A stretch of DNA of 64,000 nt from Nitrosovibrio sp. Nv6 (GTDB taxonomy: Bacteria; Pseudomonadota; Gammaproteobacteria; Burkholderiales; Nitrosomonadaceae), in assembly GCF_900110495.1 (NCBI RefSeq), contig NZ_FODX01000002.1:62001-126000 (forward strand), in the 5' to 3' direction. The notes under the pieces are model-generated. The model saw only the letters and a list, made by a program, of their open reading frames with translations. It was not told the DNA's origin and did no database searches. A program made the translations under genes and the position numbers. Below are positions 53,419 to 62,592 of this stretch, one piece after another. Positions within the stretch are counted from its first letter, which is position 1; each line of letters opens with the position of its first letter.

Positions 53419-55197
53419 TCAGCCTCCGCTTGGCAGTGGAAAGAGTAGCTGACCATCGGTTTCATCCAGGTTTTGAAGGACAGGGTGCGCTTCCATGAGA
53501 AGCCGCCGCTCCACCAGCACGCTGTACAGACGCTCCAGTTCATCTTTCCGCTTGTCGGCGCCTGCCGATTCGAGCGCGGTTTGCACCCGTTTTACGTAGT
53601 TCGTTATCCGTTTCTGCAGTTCAGCAACGGCGTCCGCCGAGGTCAGCAGTTGGCGGAATTCATCGGCGCTTGAACCCGGAGCTGGATTGGCCTCGTTGAT
53701 GCGGGAAACCACCGCCTGCGTGAGGAAATCTTTCGTAGTATCTCGCGGGACAGTTACTGGATCTACTCCCGCGCCAACGGGAATGAACTCGAACTGATCC
53801 GGCACGAACTTCAGCAACTCGGCGCGCTTGACCGAAAAGACGGGCGCTTCCAGGTCTACAGCCAGTACGGCGGCAAGAAAGTGCGGTGTAATAACGCCGA
53901 GTTGCAACGCCTGATCGATAAGATCGTTCTCTACAAAACCGGCTTCCGGCACAAACCAGCCGAAATGAGTGTCGCCGCGCACTCCGTTCAAAAGGAGTTT
54001 GAACTTCTCAACAAGCTCCTTGTTCTCCTGTTGACTCAGTTTGGCGAATGTGGAAAACGCGTTTGCATCGGTCAGTTTGAGCCCACCCAGTCCTCCCGTG
54101 CCGCCCCCCGCAATCAGTTGAGTGTTGAGGAAGAATGACGACGGGATTTGCATGTCGAGTTCCGGGACAAAGTCGGCAGCACTCCCGAAGGGATGTATTC
54201 CTGACGTGTTGCGGGATGAAATCAGATTGATTTCAGTCGTTTGAAACAAGGGCCTCAGCAGGCGGCTGCCTTCCAGCACCGTCATGCGTCCCGTGGAGGA
54301 AATCGAAGGAGCCGCATTTCCATCATCGCGCTTCAGCGCTGCGTTCAGACGCGAGCTGTTAAACCGCTTGAACGTGGGAATGAGAAAGTCGGTCTCAAGC
54401 TTGTCTGCCGTGGAAAGTCGCTGGAAGGGACGCGTGTTGGCCGCGGGCCATTTGTCAGGATTGGGCGAGTTCCGGTCGAGATAGTCCGCTACAAAACTTC
54501 CCCCTACCCCGGCATGCCAATTGTTCCAGGGAAAAAACAGCTCCTTCATGATCGGCGCACCCACCACATGACATCGCAGGCAGGTTCCCGCTCGTTCCGA
54601 GGGGGTTTGCAAGTCTGCTTTTTCCGATGACCCCCGAAACTTCCATATCATCGCATCTGTCGACGAGCCGGCGGAATCCAGCTTGTAATAGTTGTATCGC
54701 CCTCGTTGATCATCCCAGCCCCACGCTTCAATCTCGCTGTCTTCCGGAAAGCCGTTCGGTCCAAACGAGAGTGACAACATCACGTTACCCTTGAGTGACT
54801 CGCCGCCATTCGTACCGTCGAACGTCAGCACCGCGCGCCGCGAGCCCGCCTTTACGGTCTGGACGATACGTTCGCTAACCACGAATAAATGCCGATTAGC
54901 AGCGTTGGGCTGTATCGCGTTCTGCACGTCCGTGAGCGTCACCTTGTCGGCCTTATCCTTGAGCAGCAGGTTGAAGAATGGATCACCAAGGTCGGCAATT
55001 TCCGCAGCCGTCAATAACTGGGGTTGAGATTCATTCCTTGTCTGCTTGAATTGCAGCGTGGATGACTGGGCATAAGCGAAACCGGGCGCGACCAATACGA
55101 ATAATCCGGCAACGACAATGGCGCGTCCTCGTATTATTCCGGTAACCCGTACCCGAAATTGGTCAAGTATCCCAACAAATTTTCGCCAGGCGCCCAT
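53419..55197 (-). CDS. Exported monoheme-motif protein of unknown function
   Basis: A 592-residue protein from ATG 55197, with a basic N-terminus and a hydrophobic signal ending AYAQ near residue 44. It has one haem c motif, CLRCH at 206-210, after RAGT, and a preceding block RYNYYKLDSAG. The remainder is mostly helical and unfamiliar; a C-terminal helical region from about 490 has charged heptads. It overlaps nothing and follows the 341-residue protein by five bases, so the two are co-transcribed. The start is uncertain because the ribosome site is weak. A role as an electron carrier or sensor in the cytochrome locus is inference. Confidence 0.7.
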   Translation of the reverse strand: MGAWRKFVGILDQFRVRVTGIIRGRAIVVAGLFVLVAPGFAYAQSSTLQFKQTRNESQPQLLTAAEIADLGDPFFNLLLKDKADKVTLTDVQNAIQPNAANRHLFVVSERIVQTVKAGSRRAVLTFDGTNGGESLKGNVMLSLSFGPNGFPEDSEIEAWGWDDQRGRYNYYKLDSAGSSTDAMIWKFRGSSEKADLQTPSERAGTCLRCHVVGAPIMKELFFPWNNWHAGVGGSFVADYLDRNSPNPDKWPAANTRPFQRLSTADKLETDFLIPTFKRFNSSRLNAALKRDDGNAAPSISSTGRMTVLEGSRLLRPLFQTTEINLISSRNTSGIHPFGSAADFVPELDMQIPSSFFLNTQLIAGGGTGGLGGLKLTDANAFSTFAKLSQQENKELVEKFKLLLNGVRGDTHFGWFVPEAGFVENDLIDQALQLGVITPHFLAAVLAVDLEAPVFSVKRAELLKFVPDQFEFIPVGAGVDPVTVPRDTTKDFLTQAVVSRINEANPAPGSSADEFRQLLTSADAVAELQKRITNYVKRVQTALESAGADKRKDELERLYSVLVERRLLMEAHPVLQNLDETDGQLLFPLPSGG

Positions 55198-55202
55198 TCC
55201 AA

Positions 55203-56228
55203 TCACTCTGGCCCGCGCGAACTGGACTCGACACCGACGCGCGCCCATTCGGGAAGCGCCGCGTTTGGCGCTGCCAGAACGTCGGCCGCGACCTGGAGCT
55301 TACGCGCAATCTGCGCTCCTGTTCTAACTGGATTTCCGTCCACGGTCAACCCGGCCGCGATAGTCAGGACCGCTCGCCGTGCGTTCCGGCTCACTACCCA
55401 GCTCCCCTGATTTTGGGCAGGATCGTTGATGTCTATCGGACTATTATTGATCCTCCAGACCCCATCCAATTTCACAATACGCACGCCCCCCGGGTCGCGC
55501 AAGCTCAATCCCAGATTACCCCGGACGCTCCGCTGCACTGCAGCACACAATGCGGGATCAGAACTTCGTGCGGGCCCGCACGCCGCTCCCACGAGTGAGC
55601 AGGTATTTTCAGGAGTACCTTGCGTTCTGCGAACACTGCACGCTGCGAGTAAATTGAACAACGCATTGAGCGTATTGAAGCGCTGGGTCAGGCAGAGTAT
55701 CCCCTTTTCTCCGTTATTCCACGGGTTTTCCTGCAGATGAGCTCGAAACATCCGTGCACGCCCGAGAGGCGGACCGGAAGCAGGATTGAATCCCTGGCCA
55801 AACAGCTCTTCCGCTGTCGGGTTTGCGCCGGGCATCACATCCTGGATGGCGTTCACCAAATCGCTGAAACCAAGTGCAGCAAAAGCTTCAAAGTATTCCG
55901 GAAATTCCGTGGTAAATGTTACCTGCGCCAACCCGTCCCCGTTTGTTTCTGTGCGCCATTCCACGTATTCGTCCTGGTGCTCGAAACGGTCACGATCTAT
56001 CAACGCATCGGTCGCCTGTGCCGTTATGGGAAATGACGACCAGTCTACACTCACCTCCTGGCGCGTCTGGCCCCCGGACAGCTGATCGAACGCTTCGAGC
56101 CAGGTGAAACCGGAATTGACGCGACGCGCAAATGTGTCATAGAACCCCTGCATCTGCTGCTGAAAAATATCGGCTACCTCATTGTTACCCAGGAAATTTC
56201 GTCCTGCCGGGTCTGAGTATGGGAACAT
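55203..56228 (-). CDS. Unknown protein heading the cytochrome operon
   Basis: I do not recognise this 341-residue protein. It starts MFPYSDPAGRNFLGNNEVADIFQQQ, has no obvious signal peptide, and contains no haem motif. Several cysteines cluster at about 180-230 (LLAACSVRRT, TCSLVGAACGPA), which suggests disulfides or a metal site and hence possible export by an unseen route. The C-terminal part has beta-rich stretches ending VVSRNARRAVLTIAAGL. It is first of five minus-strand genes and is followed by a monoheme protein after only five bases. A conserved partner role is likely from position alone. Confidence 0.65.
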   Translation of the reverse strand: MFPYSDPAGRNFLGNNEVADIFQQQMQGFYDTFARRVNSGFTWLEAFDQLSGGQTRQEVSVDWSSFPITAQATDALIDRDRFEHQDEYVEWRTETNGDGLAQVTFTTEFPEYFEAFAALGFSDLVNAIQDVMPGANPTAEELFGQGFNPASGPPLGRARMFRAHLQENPWNNGEKGILCLTQRFNTLNALFNLLAACSVRRTQGTPENTCSLVGAACGPARSSDPALCAAVQRSVRGNLGLSLRDPGGVRIVKLDGVWRINNSPIDINDPAQNQGSWVVSRNARRAVLTIAAGLTVDGNPVRTGAQIARKLQVAADVLAAPNAALPEWARVGVESSSRGPE

Positions 56229-56484
56229 GTCGCCCCCCTTGGAAGTCAGGTAAGGAATTTAAGGTTGCGGACTTGATTCAAAAGTAAACACCAACAATTT
56301 ATTATAGTCAGTGCATTTCCTCATGCTTATTTTATTTGCCTGGTTTTTATTTCTGCCGCAAATTTCTACCTGGTTTCTATCTGATTCGCGAACGGCGGGG
56401 CAGGGCAGGCAGGTTATGACTCCCGGAATTGTCTGTCGGGTTCACTTAACTATTTTGGTTTGCCTGGCTATTACCTGTGACTTA

Positions 56485-57159
56485 CTATTTGGCGTCCGCC
56501 TTCTTGAGGAGCTTTACCACGTCCTGGTGACGATATTTCGATGCAAGCATCAGCGCTGTGGCGCCATTACCTGCTTTTGCATTCACACTGGCCTTACCGG
56601 CGAGCAGTGCCTGTACCACGCCGGGATGACCGACCTGCGACGCCAACATCAATGCGGTACCGCCATTATCCAACCGGGCATTCACATCGGCCCCGGCTTC
56701 GAGCAGCATCTTCACTATCTGCTGATGTCCCTCCTGGGACGCGTGCATCAATATTGTGAGGCCATCGCTCCTCCTCGCATTCACATCGGCTTTAGCGGCA
56801 AGCAACTCTTGCACTACCTGTTCATGGCCTTTTTGCGATGCCCGCATCAGTGCGGTAGTACAGTTGTCTGTCTTGGCGTTTACGTCTGCCTTGGCTTCAA
56901 GCAGCGTTTGTACCACCTCTTCGTAACCATTTTGCGATGCTGCTATCAGCGCGGTGGTGCCGCCATCCACCGTGGCATTCACATTGGCCTTGGCAGCGAG
57001 CAGCGCCTTGACCTGGGCAAGATCCCCCTTGCCGGCCGCAGCGATGAGTTCGCTCTCCCCCACGGCCCACGCACTCGTTGAAACGCAGAATAAAGTTATC
57101 AGCACGCTCCAGACATACGTATAGTTCGACAACTTTATTATTTCAGTTCCGCTTTTCAT
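56485..57159 (-). CDS. Exported ankyrin-repeat protein
   Basis: A 224-residue protein from ATG 57159. A signal or anchor segment (WSVLITLFCVSTSAWA) is followed by six ankyrin repeats of 33 residues, each with the pattern TALM.ASQ.GH..VV..LL.AKADVNA. The repeats are so alike that recent internal duplication is likely. Ankyrin repeats bind other proteins; in the periplasm such proteins sometimes protect against peroxide or partner with catalase, but no such partner is adjacent. It is a single gene, with 250 bases between it and the cytochrome run. Confidence 0.88.
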   Translation of the reverse strand: MKSGTEIIKLSNYTYVWSVLITLFCVSTSAWAVGESELIAAAGKGDLAQVKALLAAKANVNATVDGGTTALIAASQNGYEEVVQTLLEAKADVNAKTDNCTTALMRASQKGHEQVVQELLAAKADVNARRSDGLTILMHASQEGHQQIVKMLLEAGADVNARLDNGGTALMLASQVGHPGVVQALLAGKASVNAKAGNGATALMLASKYRHQDVVKLLKKADAK

Positions 57160-57394
57160 GACATATTCCTGATTTTCGATTTGCAATAAAAACGATAACT
57201 GCCTATCTCCGCCCCCATCCACTTGCCACCCATGCCACCCATACTATCGCACTTTTTCTGCCTTGTTCTCCCGGACCCCTACCGAAGGTGAACCGATCCG
57301 GATTATCCCGATCAAACTAACGATTCAAACAACAATACTCTAACCACCTCAACAAATAAATATGAAAGCCATGCGCTACTGTTTTGGAGATCCG

Positions 57395-57934
57395 ATGCGA
57401 AAAAGCCTTATATCCCTATCATTGCTATCAATTGTTTCCGCAGCAGGCGCGGCCGAAAATACGGAGAGTATGGAGAACAATGTACGTCCCGGATTATGGG
57501 AGGTAACAACCACGTCGATGTTGTTGGCTCTGGTGCCGCAGATTCCGCCCGATCAAATGCAGAAATTGACGAGCCTGGCAAAGCAATACGGCTTGGACAT
57601 GCCCCGGATCAAGGATGGTGCGGCAACATCCAAAATCTGCATTACTCCACAAATGGCGGATCAAAAAATTCCATCCTATTTTCATGCATATCAATCAGGC
57701 TGTAGTATCCAGAATGCAATCAGGACAGAAAATACCTACAAAATGGATCTCGTTTGTACGAACCCTCAATTGAAAGGAAATGGAAGAGCTGAGGGAACAT
57801 TCACGAGTCCCGAGAGCTTCTCGGGATGGACCATATTCAATGGCACGGTACAAAACAGGCCGATCAATGAACATGCCGACACGACCGGTCGATGGATTAG
57901 TGCGAGTTGCGCAACATCGAAGACGCTGTACTGA
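57395..57934 (+). CDS. DUF3617 family exported protein
   Basis: A 179-residue protein with a signal peptide MRKSLISLSLLSIVSAAGAA and the family pattern VRPGLWEVTTTS near the mature start. ICITPQMADQ and a later Cys pair (GCSIQNA, LVCTNP) match DUF3617 proteins, small periplasmic proteins of unknown function. I chose ATG 57395, preceded by GGAG; an ATG at 57362 in frame adds a poor N-terminus. Its stop faces the end of mpl 15 bases away. Confidence 0.82.
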   Translation: MRKSLISLSLLSIVSAAGAAENTESMENNVRPGLWEVTTTSMLLALVPQIPPDQMQKLTSLAKQYGLDMPRIKDGAATSKICITPQMADQKIPSYFHAYQSGCSIQNAIRTENTYKMDLVCTNPQLKGNGRAEGTFTSPESFSGWTIFNGTVQNRPINEHADTTGRWISASCATSKTLY

Positions 57935-57949
57935 TTTTTTACATCCGGC

Positions 57950-59353
57950 TCATCGTCTTGCAGCGGCTTCGCCCATGGTCCCGGCAGCGCCAAATGTATC
58001 CATTGCGCCCGTTGCCTCCATTCTCCCTAGCAGCTTTTCGTGAATGCAGCCGAAGCCGCCATTGCTCATGATGAGTACGTGGTCGCCGGACTGAACAGTG
58101 GTTGCGACAGCTTCGATTAATGACTCCAGGTTGTCATAGGTCGCCGCTCTTGAGCCGAGGGAAACCACAGCCTCTTTCACGTCCCAGCCCAGGTTGGCGG
58201 TATAGCAGAACACTATGTCCGCTCCTGCCAGGCTGCTTGCCAGACTGTCTTTCCATATACCCATCTTCATGGTGTTGGAACGAGGTTCCAGCACAGCGAT
58301 GATGCGCGCGCTCTTCACTTTTTCACGCAAGCCATCGAGAGTTGTCCGGATCGCAGTTGGGTGATGCGCAAAATCGTCATACACTGTAACGTCCCTGACC
58401 ACACCGCGCACTTCCATGCGACGCTTGACGTTTTTGAATTGTCTCAGCGCAGCAACGGCCGTGGTCACCGGTACGCCGGCATGACGGGCGGCAGCCAGGG
58501 CAGCCAGGGCGTTCATCCGATTGTGTTTTCCCAGTAATTCCCAGTCTAGGGCGGCCTGGGAATCACCCCTGAAAGAAATTCCGGTTTGTCCGTCCGCCAG
58601 CACGCTGGCCTGCCATCCGTTCGCCACCCCTAGCCTTTCCACAGGCGTCCAGCACCCCCTGGTCAACACCCGTTCCAGACTCTCTTCCTGTCCGTTGGAG
58701 ATGATAAGACCGTTGCCGGGAATTATGCGTACTAAATAATGGAACTGCTGCTCAATCGCGGCAAGATCAGCGAAGATATCGGCATGATCAAATTCCAGAT
58801 TGTTCAGTATCGCCGTTCTCGGACGAAAATGGACAAACTTGGAACGCTTGTCAAAAAAAGCGGTGTCATATTCGTCCGCTTCGATGACAAAAAAATCTGA
58901 AAAGCCCAGTCGGGCTGATAACCCGAAGTTGCCGGGTATGCCACCAATGAGGAATCCCGGTTCCATTCCTGCGTATTCGAGTATCCATGCCAGCATCGAA
59001 CTCGTGCTTGTCTTGCCGTGAGTACCTGCGACAGCCAGAACCCATTTGTCGCGCAAGACGTTCTCCGAGAGCCATTGCGGACCGGATACATAGGGAAGGT
59101 TACGGTTGAGAATCTCCTCCATGAGCGGATTGCCGCGCGCCACCACATTACCGATTACAAACAGATCTGGGTTCAGTCTGACTTGTTCCGGGGAAAATCC
59201 TTCAATCAGCTCAATCCCCTGGGAATTCAGCTGGGTACTCATGGGTGGATACACGCCAGCGTCGCAGCCGGTAACCTTATGACCGGCTTCTCGCGCGATG
59301 GCGGCGATCCCGCCCATGAAAGTGCCACAAATACCGAGAATATGAATATGCAA
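57950..59353 (-). CDS. mpl: UDP-MurNAc:L-Ala-gamma-D-Glu-mDap ligase
   Basis: Mpl joins recycled murein tripeptide to UDP-MurNAc in the cytoplasm. The product is about 467 residues and has the start HIHILGICGTFMGGIAAIAREAGH, the ATP site VAGTHGKTSTSSMLAWIL, EADEYDTAFFDKRSKF and YDDFAHHPTAI, as in the family. I chose TTG 59353, which falls exactly where family members have their initial Met; in-frame starts up to 59443 would add 30 residues unlike the family. With anmK at the other end of the window it completes part of the wall-recycling pathway. Confidence 0.9.
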   Translation of the reverse strand: MHIHILGICGTFMGGIAAIAREAGHKVTGCDAGVYPPMSTQLNSQGIELIEGFSPEQVRLNPDLFVIGNVVARGNPLMEEILNRNLPYVSGPQWLSENVLRDKWVLAVAGTHGKTSTSSMLAWILEYAGMEPGFLIGGIPGNFGLSARLGFSDFFVIEADEYDTAFFDKRSKFVHFRPRTAILNNLEFDHADIFADLAAIEQQFHYLVRIIPGNGLIISNGQEESLERVLTRGCWTPVERLGVANGWQASVLADGQTGISFRGDSQAALDWELLGKHNRMNALAALAAARHAGVPVTTAVAALRQFKNVKRRMEVRGVVRDVTVYDDFAHHPTAIRTTLDGLREKVKSARIIAVLEPRSNTMKMGIWKDSLASSLAGADIVFCYTANLGWDVKEAVVSLGSRAATYDNLESLIEAVATTVQSGDHVLIMSNGGFGCIHEKLLGRMEATGAMDTFGAAGTMGEAAARR

Positions 59354-59676
59354 AGCCTGGTACCTGAATATGAAGTGATATTGCGCGCCATGATGCATTC
59401 CGGCCGTGTACAGTATACGCTCTCGTAGCTGCGCACAGCCCATGCATAGTTTGTCTTCCGTTTTTTGTTACACTTACGGCTTTTGTTCTCAGTTAATTTA
59501 CCATCAAGGCCAACCGAGCAACTGGCTCAATACACGGCCCTCCCGATTTCCATCACCCCGGCTCAAATACGCTATGTGCCTCCGCGCTTCAACACCTGTG
59601 ATTCGAGACTGATAAATCTGAGAAAGGCAGCTCATCCGTATGCTGATGGTGTCCTTTTCGGGCTGAATACCCTCAA

Positions 59677-62526
59677 ATGAAATCGCGCTTTTCCCGACCC
59701 ATCTGCTGGTCTGTTTTTATATTTTGCCTTGCATATAATGCGCGTGCCGACACACCAGCCCCAGCCTCGAAAAATAAATACGAGCGCGTAGCGCCGCCGT
59801 CACAGCCGGAAATCGATAGCAATAAACCTGTGCTTATCGACACCGAGCGTATAAAGGGTCACCATGAGTATGAAACGGGAGCCAATGGCGAAACTGAACT
59901 GCGGCATGACCGGGTAATCTCGGCAGATCAGAAGAAATCTCGCCAAAAAACCGATGATGCGGGAGTCGCAGGCAATGCTTCCATGGAACGTCCCGTCCAT
60001 GCACCGGAAGCGGCGGAAGCACCGGAGGGTCTGCGATCCGGGCCGCAGCAGCACTATACACGATCGCCAAAAGATGAGTCCGCCCTGGCTGCTTCGCCTA
60101 CCGAGGCGGAAAACCGGGAAAACCAGCCAAAACCTACGGGAATCGAGCGCATAACGGGGCACGCGCCGCAAGAAGATGAAGCCAGTCTACGCCATGGAGG
60201 CCCGAGCGCGCCCACCGGCGTGGCGTCGTCGCCAGCCAAACCGGCAGGCAAGCTGGCAGCGCCTAGCGCCGGCCCCGAGGCAGACAGGAGCAGACCGGGA
60301 TTCACTGAGGCAGAGCATATTCGCGGACACTTGGCGCAGGAGAGCGAAGAAAGGCTCCGCCTCGACGGCAAGGCCGAGCCGGAGACTGGAATAAAGGCGG
60401 CAATGCCCGACGTAGAGACAGAGACAAAAAAAACCAAACCTGTATTTATTGCAGCCGAGCGCATGCAGGGGCACACGGAAAAGGAAATCGAGGCAATAGG
60501 CAACGCCGAGCTTTCCACGGGCGAGCAATTCATCTCCGCCAACCGGTTGAAATATAATCAGAATACCGACGAAGCGGAGGCCGAAGGCGGCGTCCGTGTT
60601 GAACAACGCGGGGACATACTGGAGGGTTCCAAGCTCAAATTCAATCTGTTAAGCAAAACCGGCGAGTTAACCGGCCCCAACTATCGTTTGAAGGATGCAA
60701 GCAGCCGGGGCTACGCCGATGTGCTGCTATTTGAAGGCGAGAACCAGTATCGGCTCAAGCAGGCCACTTATACCACATGCCCGGTTGGAGATAACGGTTG
60801 GAACCTCCAGGTAGCCGACCTGAAACTCGACGATGAGGATAAAGCAGGCACCGCCAGAAAGGTTAAACTCTCATTCAAGGATGTACCGATCCTCTATACG
60901 CCATGGATGAGTTTCTCATACAGTGGAAAACGCAAGTCGGGCTTGCTTGCCCCCACGTATGGCGCCAATCGCAGGACCGGGCTCGAAATGACTGTGCCCT
61001 TTTACTGGAATATCGCGCCCAACTTTGACGCGACCTTCTCGGCGCGCATGATGTCTAGGCGCGGGATCCAGCTTAACAACGAATTTCGCTATCTGGGGGA
61101 GCGCTCGAGCGGGGCGTTACTGGCTGACATATTGCCGCAAGACCTGGATACCGGGCGGAGCCGGTGGCGCACAACGTTCTGGCACAATTATAATTTTGGC
61201 AACGGCCTGTCGAGCCGCCTCGACTATAACCAGGTTTCGGATGACTCCTATTTCCGGGATCTCGGCAACAGCCTGAATCTCACTTCAAGGACCAACCTGT
61301 TGCAGCAGGGTCTGGTGTCCTACAATCGAGCCCTTGGGGACGACGGCACGTTGAACGTAAATTCGCTCGTGCAGAGCTTCCAAACCATTCAGGATCCGCT
61401 TGCCTCCGTTGTTGCTCCTTATAAACGCCTGCCGCAGGTTTCTTTCAATGCACACAAGGCAGACGTTTTGGGTGCAGAGCTGAATCTTATCGGGAGTTGG
61501 TCGAATTTCTCTCATCCCACGCTTGTGAACGGCCATCGCGCGGTGATCTTTCCAAGCGTGAGCTATCCTCTTCGTAGCGCCTTTGGCTATATCACCCCAA
61601 AGGTGGGTGTGCATCATACCCGTTACAATCTGGACGCCACTGCGACCACGCCGGATGAAAGCCCGCACCGAACCTTGCCGATGTTCAGTGTTGACAGCGG
61701 CCTCGCTTTTGACCGCGATGTTTCATTTCGCGGAGAAAAATTCACGCAGACCCTTGAGCCGCGGCTCTTCTATGTTTACGTACCGTTCCGTGAACAGGCG
61801 CATCTGCCAAATTTTGACTCCGCCAGGACTGACTTCAGTTTTGCCCAGGCATTGACTGAAAACCGTTTCAGCGGCAGCGACCGCATCAATGATGCGAATC
61901 AGATTACCTTCGCGCTTACGTCGCGCCTGATCGAGCCGGGCACCGGAAAAGAGCGCTTGCGTGTGGCCGTTGGCCAGCAGTTAAGCTTCATCGATCGCCG
62001 TATAACATTGAATGCACCGGGAACGATAGACCGCAGACCGGATTTTGTCGCCGCAGTGACAGGATTTCTTACGCCGACGATCACCACCGATACAAGCATG
62101 CAATTTGACCAGACCCGATTTGTCGCGGATGTGGTCCGCTCAGGTTTGAGCTATCGCCCCGAGCCTGGCAGAGTACTGAACGTTGGCTACCGTTTTACCC
62201 GCGATGTATTGCATCAGGTGGATGCCTCGGGCCAATGGCGATGGTCGGAAAGATGGCAAACCATCGGGCGTCTTAACTACTCTCTGCAGGATGAGAGAAT
62301 TCTGGAAGGACTGGCGGGACTTGAGTATAATGCCTGCTGCTGGTCGCTGCGGTTCGTGCTCCAGCATCTAACCCTTGCCACCCAGAGAACAACCACGCAG
62401 GCTTTTGTGCAACTGGAGTTGAATGGCTTGATGCAAATCGGGTCAAATCCGCTGACCGCACTGCAACGCATTCCCGGATATACCAGAATCGGCAGCCAGG
62501 GAAGCAGTATTACAGAAGGGCCATAA
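59677..62526 (+). CDS. lptD: LPS-assembly protein LptD with repeat-bearing N-terminal extension
   Basis: LptD is the outer-membrane barrel that inserts lipopolysaccharide into the cell surface. The 949-residue protein has a signal peptide ending NARA, and an OstA/LptA-like domain that truly begins near 255 (FIAAERMQGHTEKEIEAIGNAEL). The barrel follows from about 400. The cysteines for the disulfide latch are in TTCPVGDNGW and near the C-terminus in YNACCWSLRF. Residues 51-235 are an addition with three degenerate copies of the start of that domain (ERI-x-GH at 57-62, 157-162 and 213-218), separated by Pro/Ala/Glu-rich linkers. It is followed by surA after 66 bases, the usual order. Confidence 0.93.
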   Translation: MKSRFSRPICWSVFIFCLAYNARADTPAPASKNKYERVAPPSQPEIDSNKPVLIDTERIKGHHEYETGANGETELRHDRVISADQKKSRQKTDDAGVAGNASMERPVHAPEAAEAPEGLRSGPQQHYTRSPKDESALAASPTEAENRENQPKPTGIERITGHAPQEDEASLRHGGPSAPTGVASSPAKPAGKLAAPSAGPEADRSRPGFTEAEHIRGHLAQESEERLRLDGKAEPETGIKAAMPDVETETKKTKPVFIAAERMQGHTEKEIEAIGNAELSTGEQFISANRLKYNQNTDEAEAEGGVRVEQRGDILEGSKLKFNLLSKTGELTGPNYRLKDASSRGYADVLLFEGENQYRLKQATYTTCPVGDNGWNLQVADLKLDDEDKAGTARKVKLSFKDVPILYTPWMSFSYSGKRKSGLLAPTYGANRRTGLEMTVPFYWNIAPNFDATFSARMMSRRGIQLNNEFRYLGERSSGALLADILPQDLDTGRSRWRTTFWHNYNFGNGLSSRLDYNQVSDDSYFRDLGNSLNLTSRTNLLQQGLVSYNRALGDDGTLNVNSLVQSFQTIQDPLASVVAPYKRLPQVSFNAHKADVLGAELNLIGSWSNFSHPTLVNGHRAVIFPSVSYPLRSAFGYITPKVGVHHTRYNLDATATTPDESPHRTLPMFSVDSGLAFDRDVSFRGEKFTQTLEPRLFYVYVPFREQAHLPNFDSARTDFSFAQALTENRFSGSDRINDANQITFALTSRLIEPGTGKERLRVAVGQQLSFIDRRITLNAPGTIDRRPDFVAAVTGFLTPTITTDTSMQFDQTRFVADVVRSGLSYRPEPGRVLNVGYRFTRDVLHQVDASGQWRWSERWQTIGRLNYSLQDERILEGLAGLEYNACCWSLRFVLQHLTLATQRTTTQAFVQLELNGLMQIGSNPLTALQRIPGYTRIGSQGSSITEGP

Positions 62527-62592
62527 ATCGAAGACCATACTCATCACTCTTCGCTTGAATCACCTCATTCCGTTCCTCTGCAACCTCTGATA

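Noticed and set aside
56311..57081. Plus-strand open frame of 256 codons
   Set aside because: It is the antisense shadow of the ankyrin array, whose repeat keeps the opposite strand open; its protein is repetitive and unlike any family.
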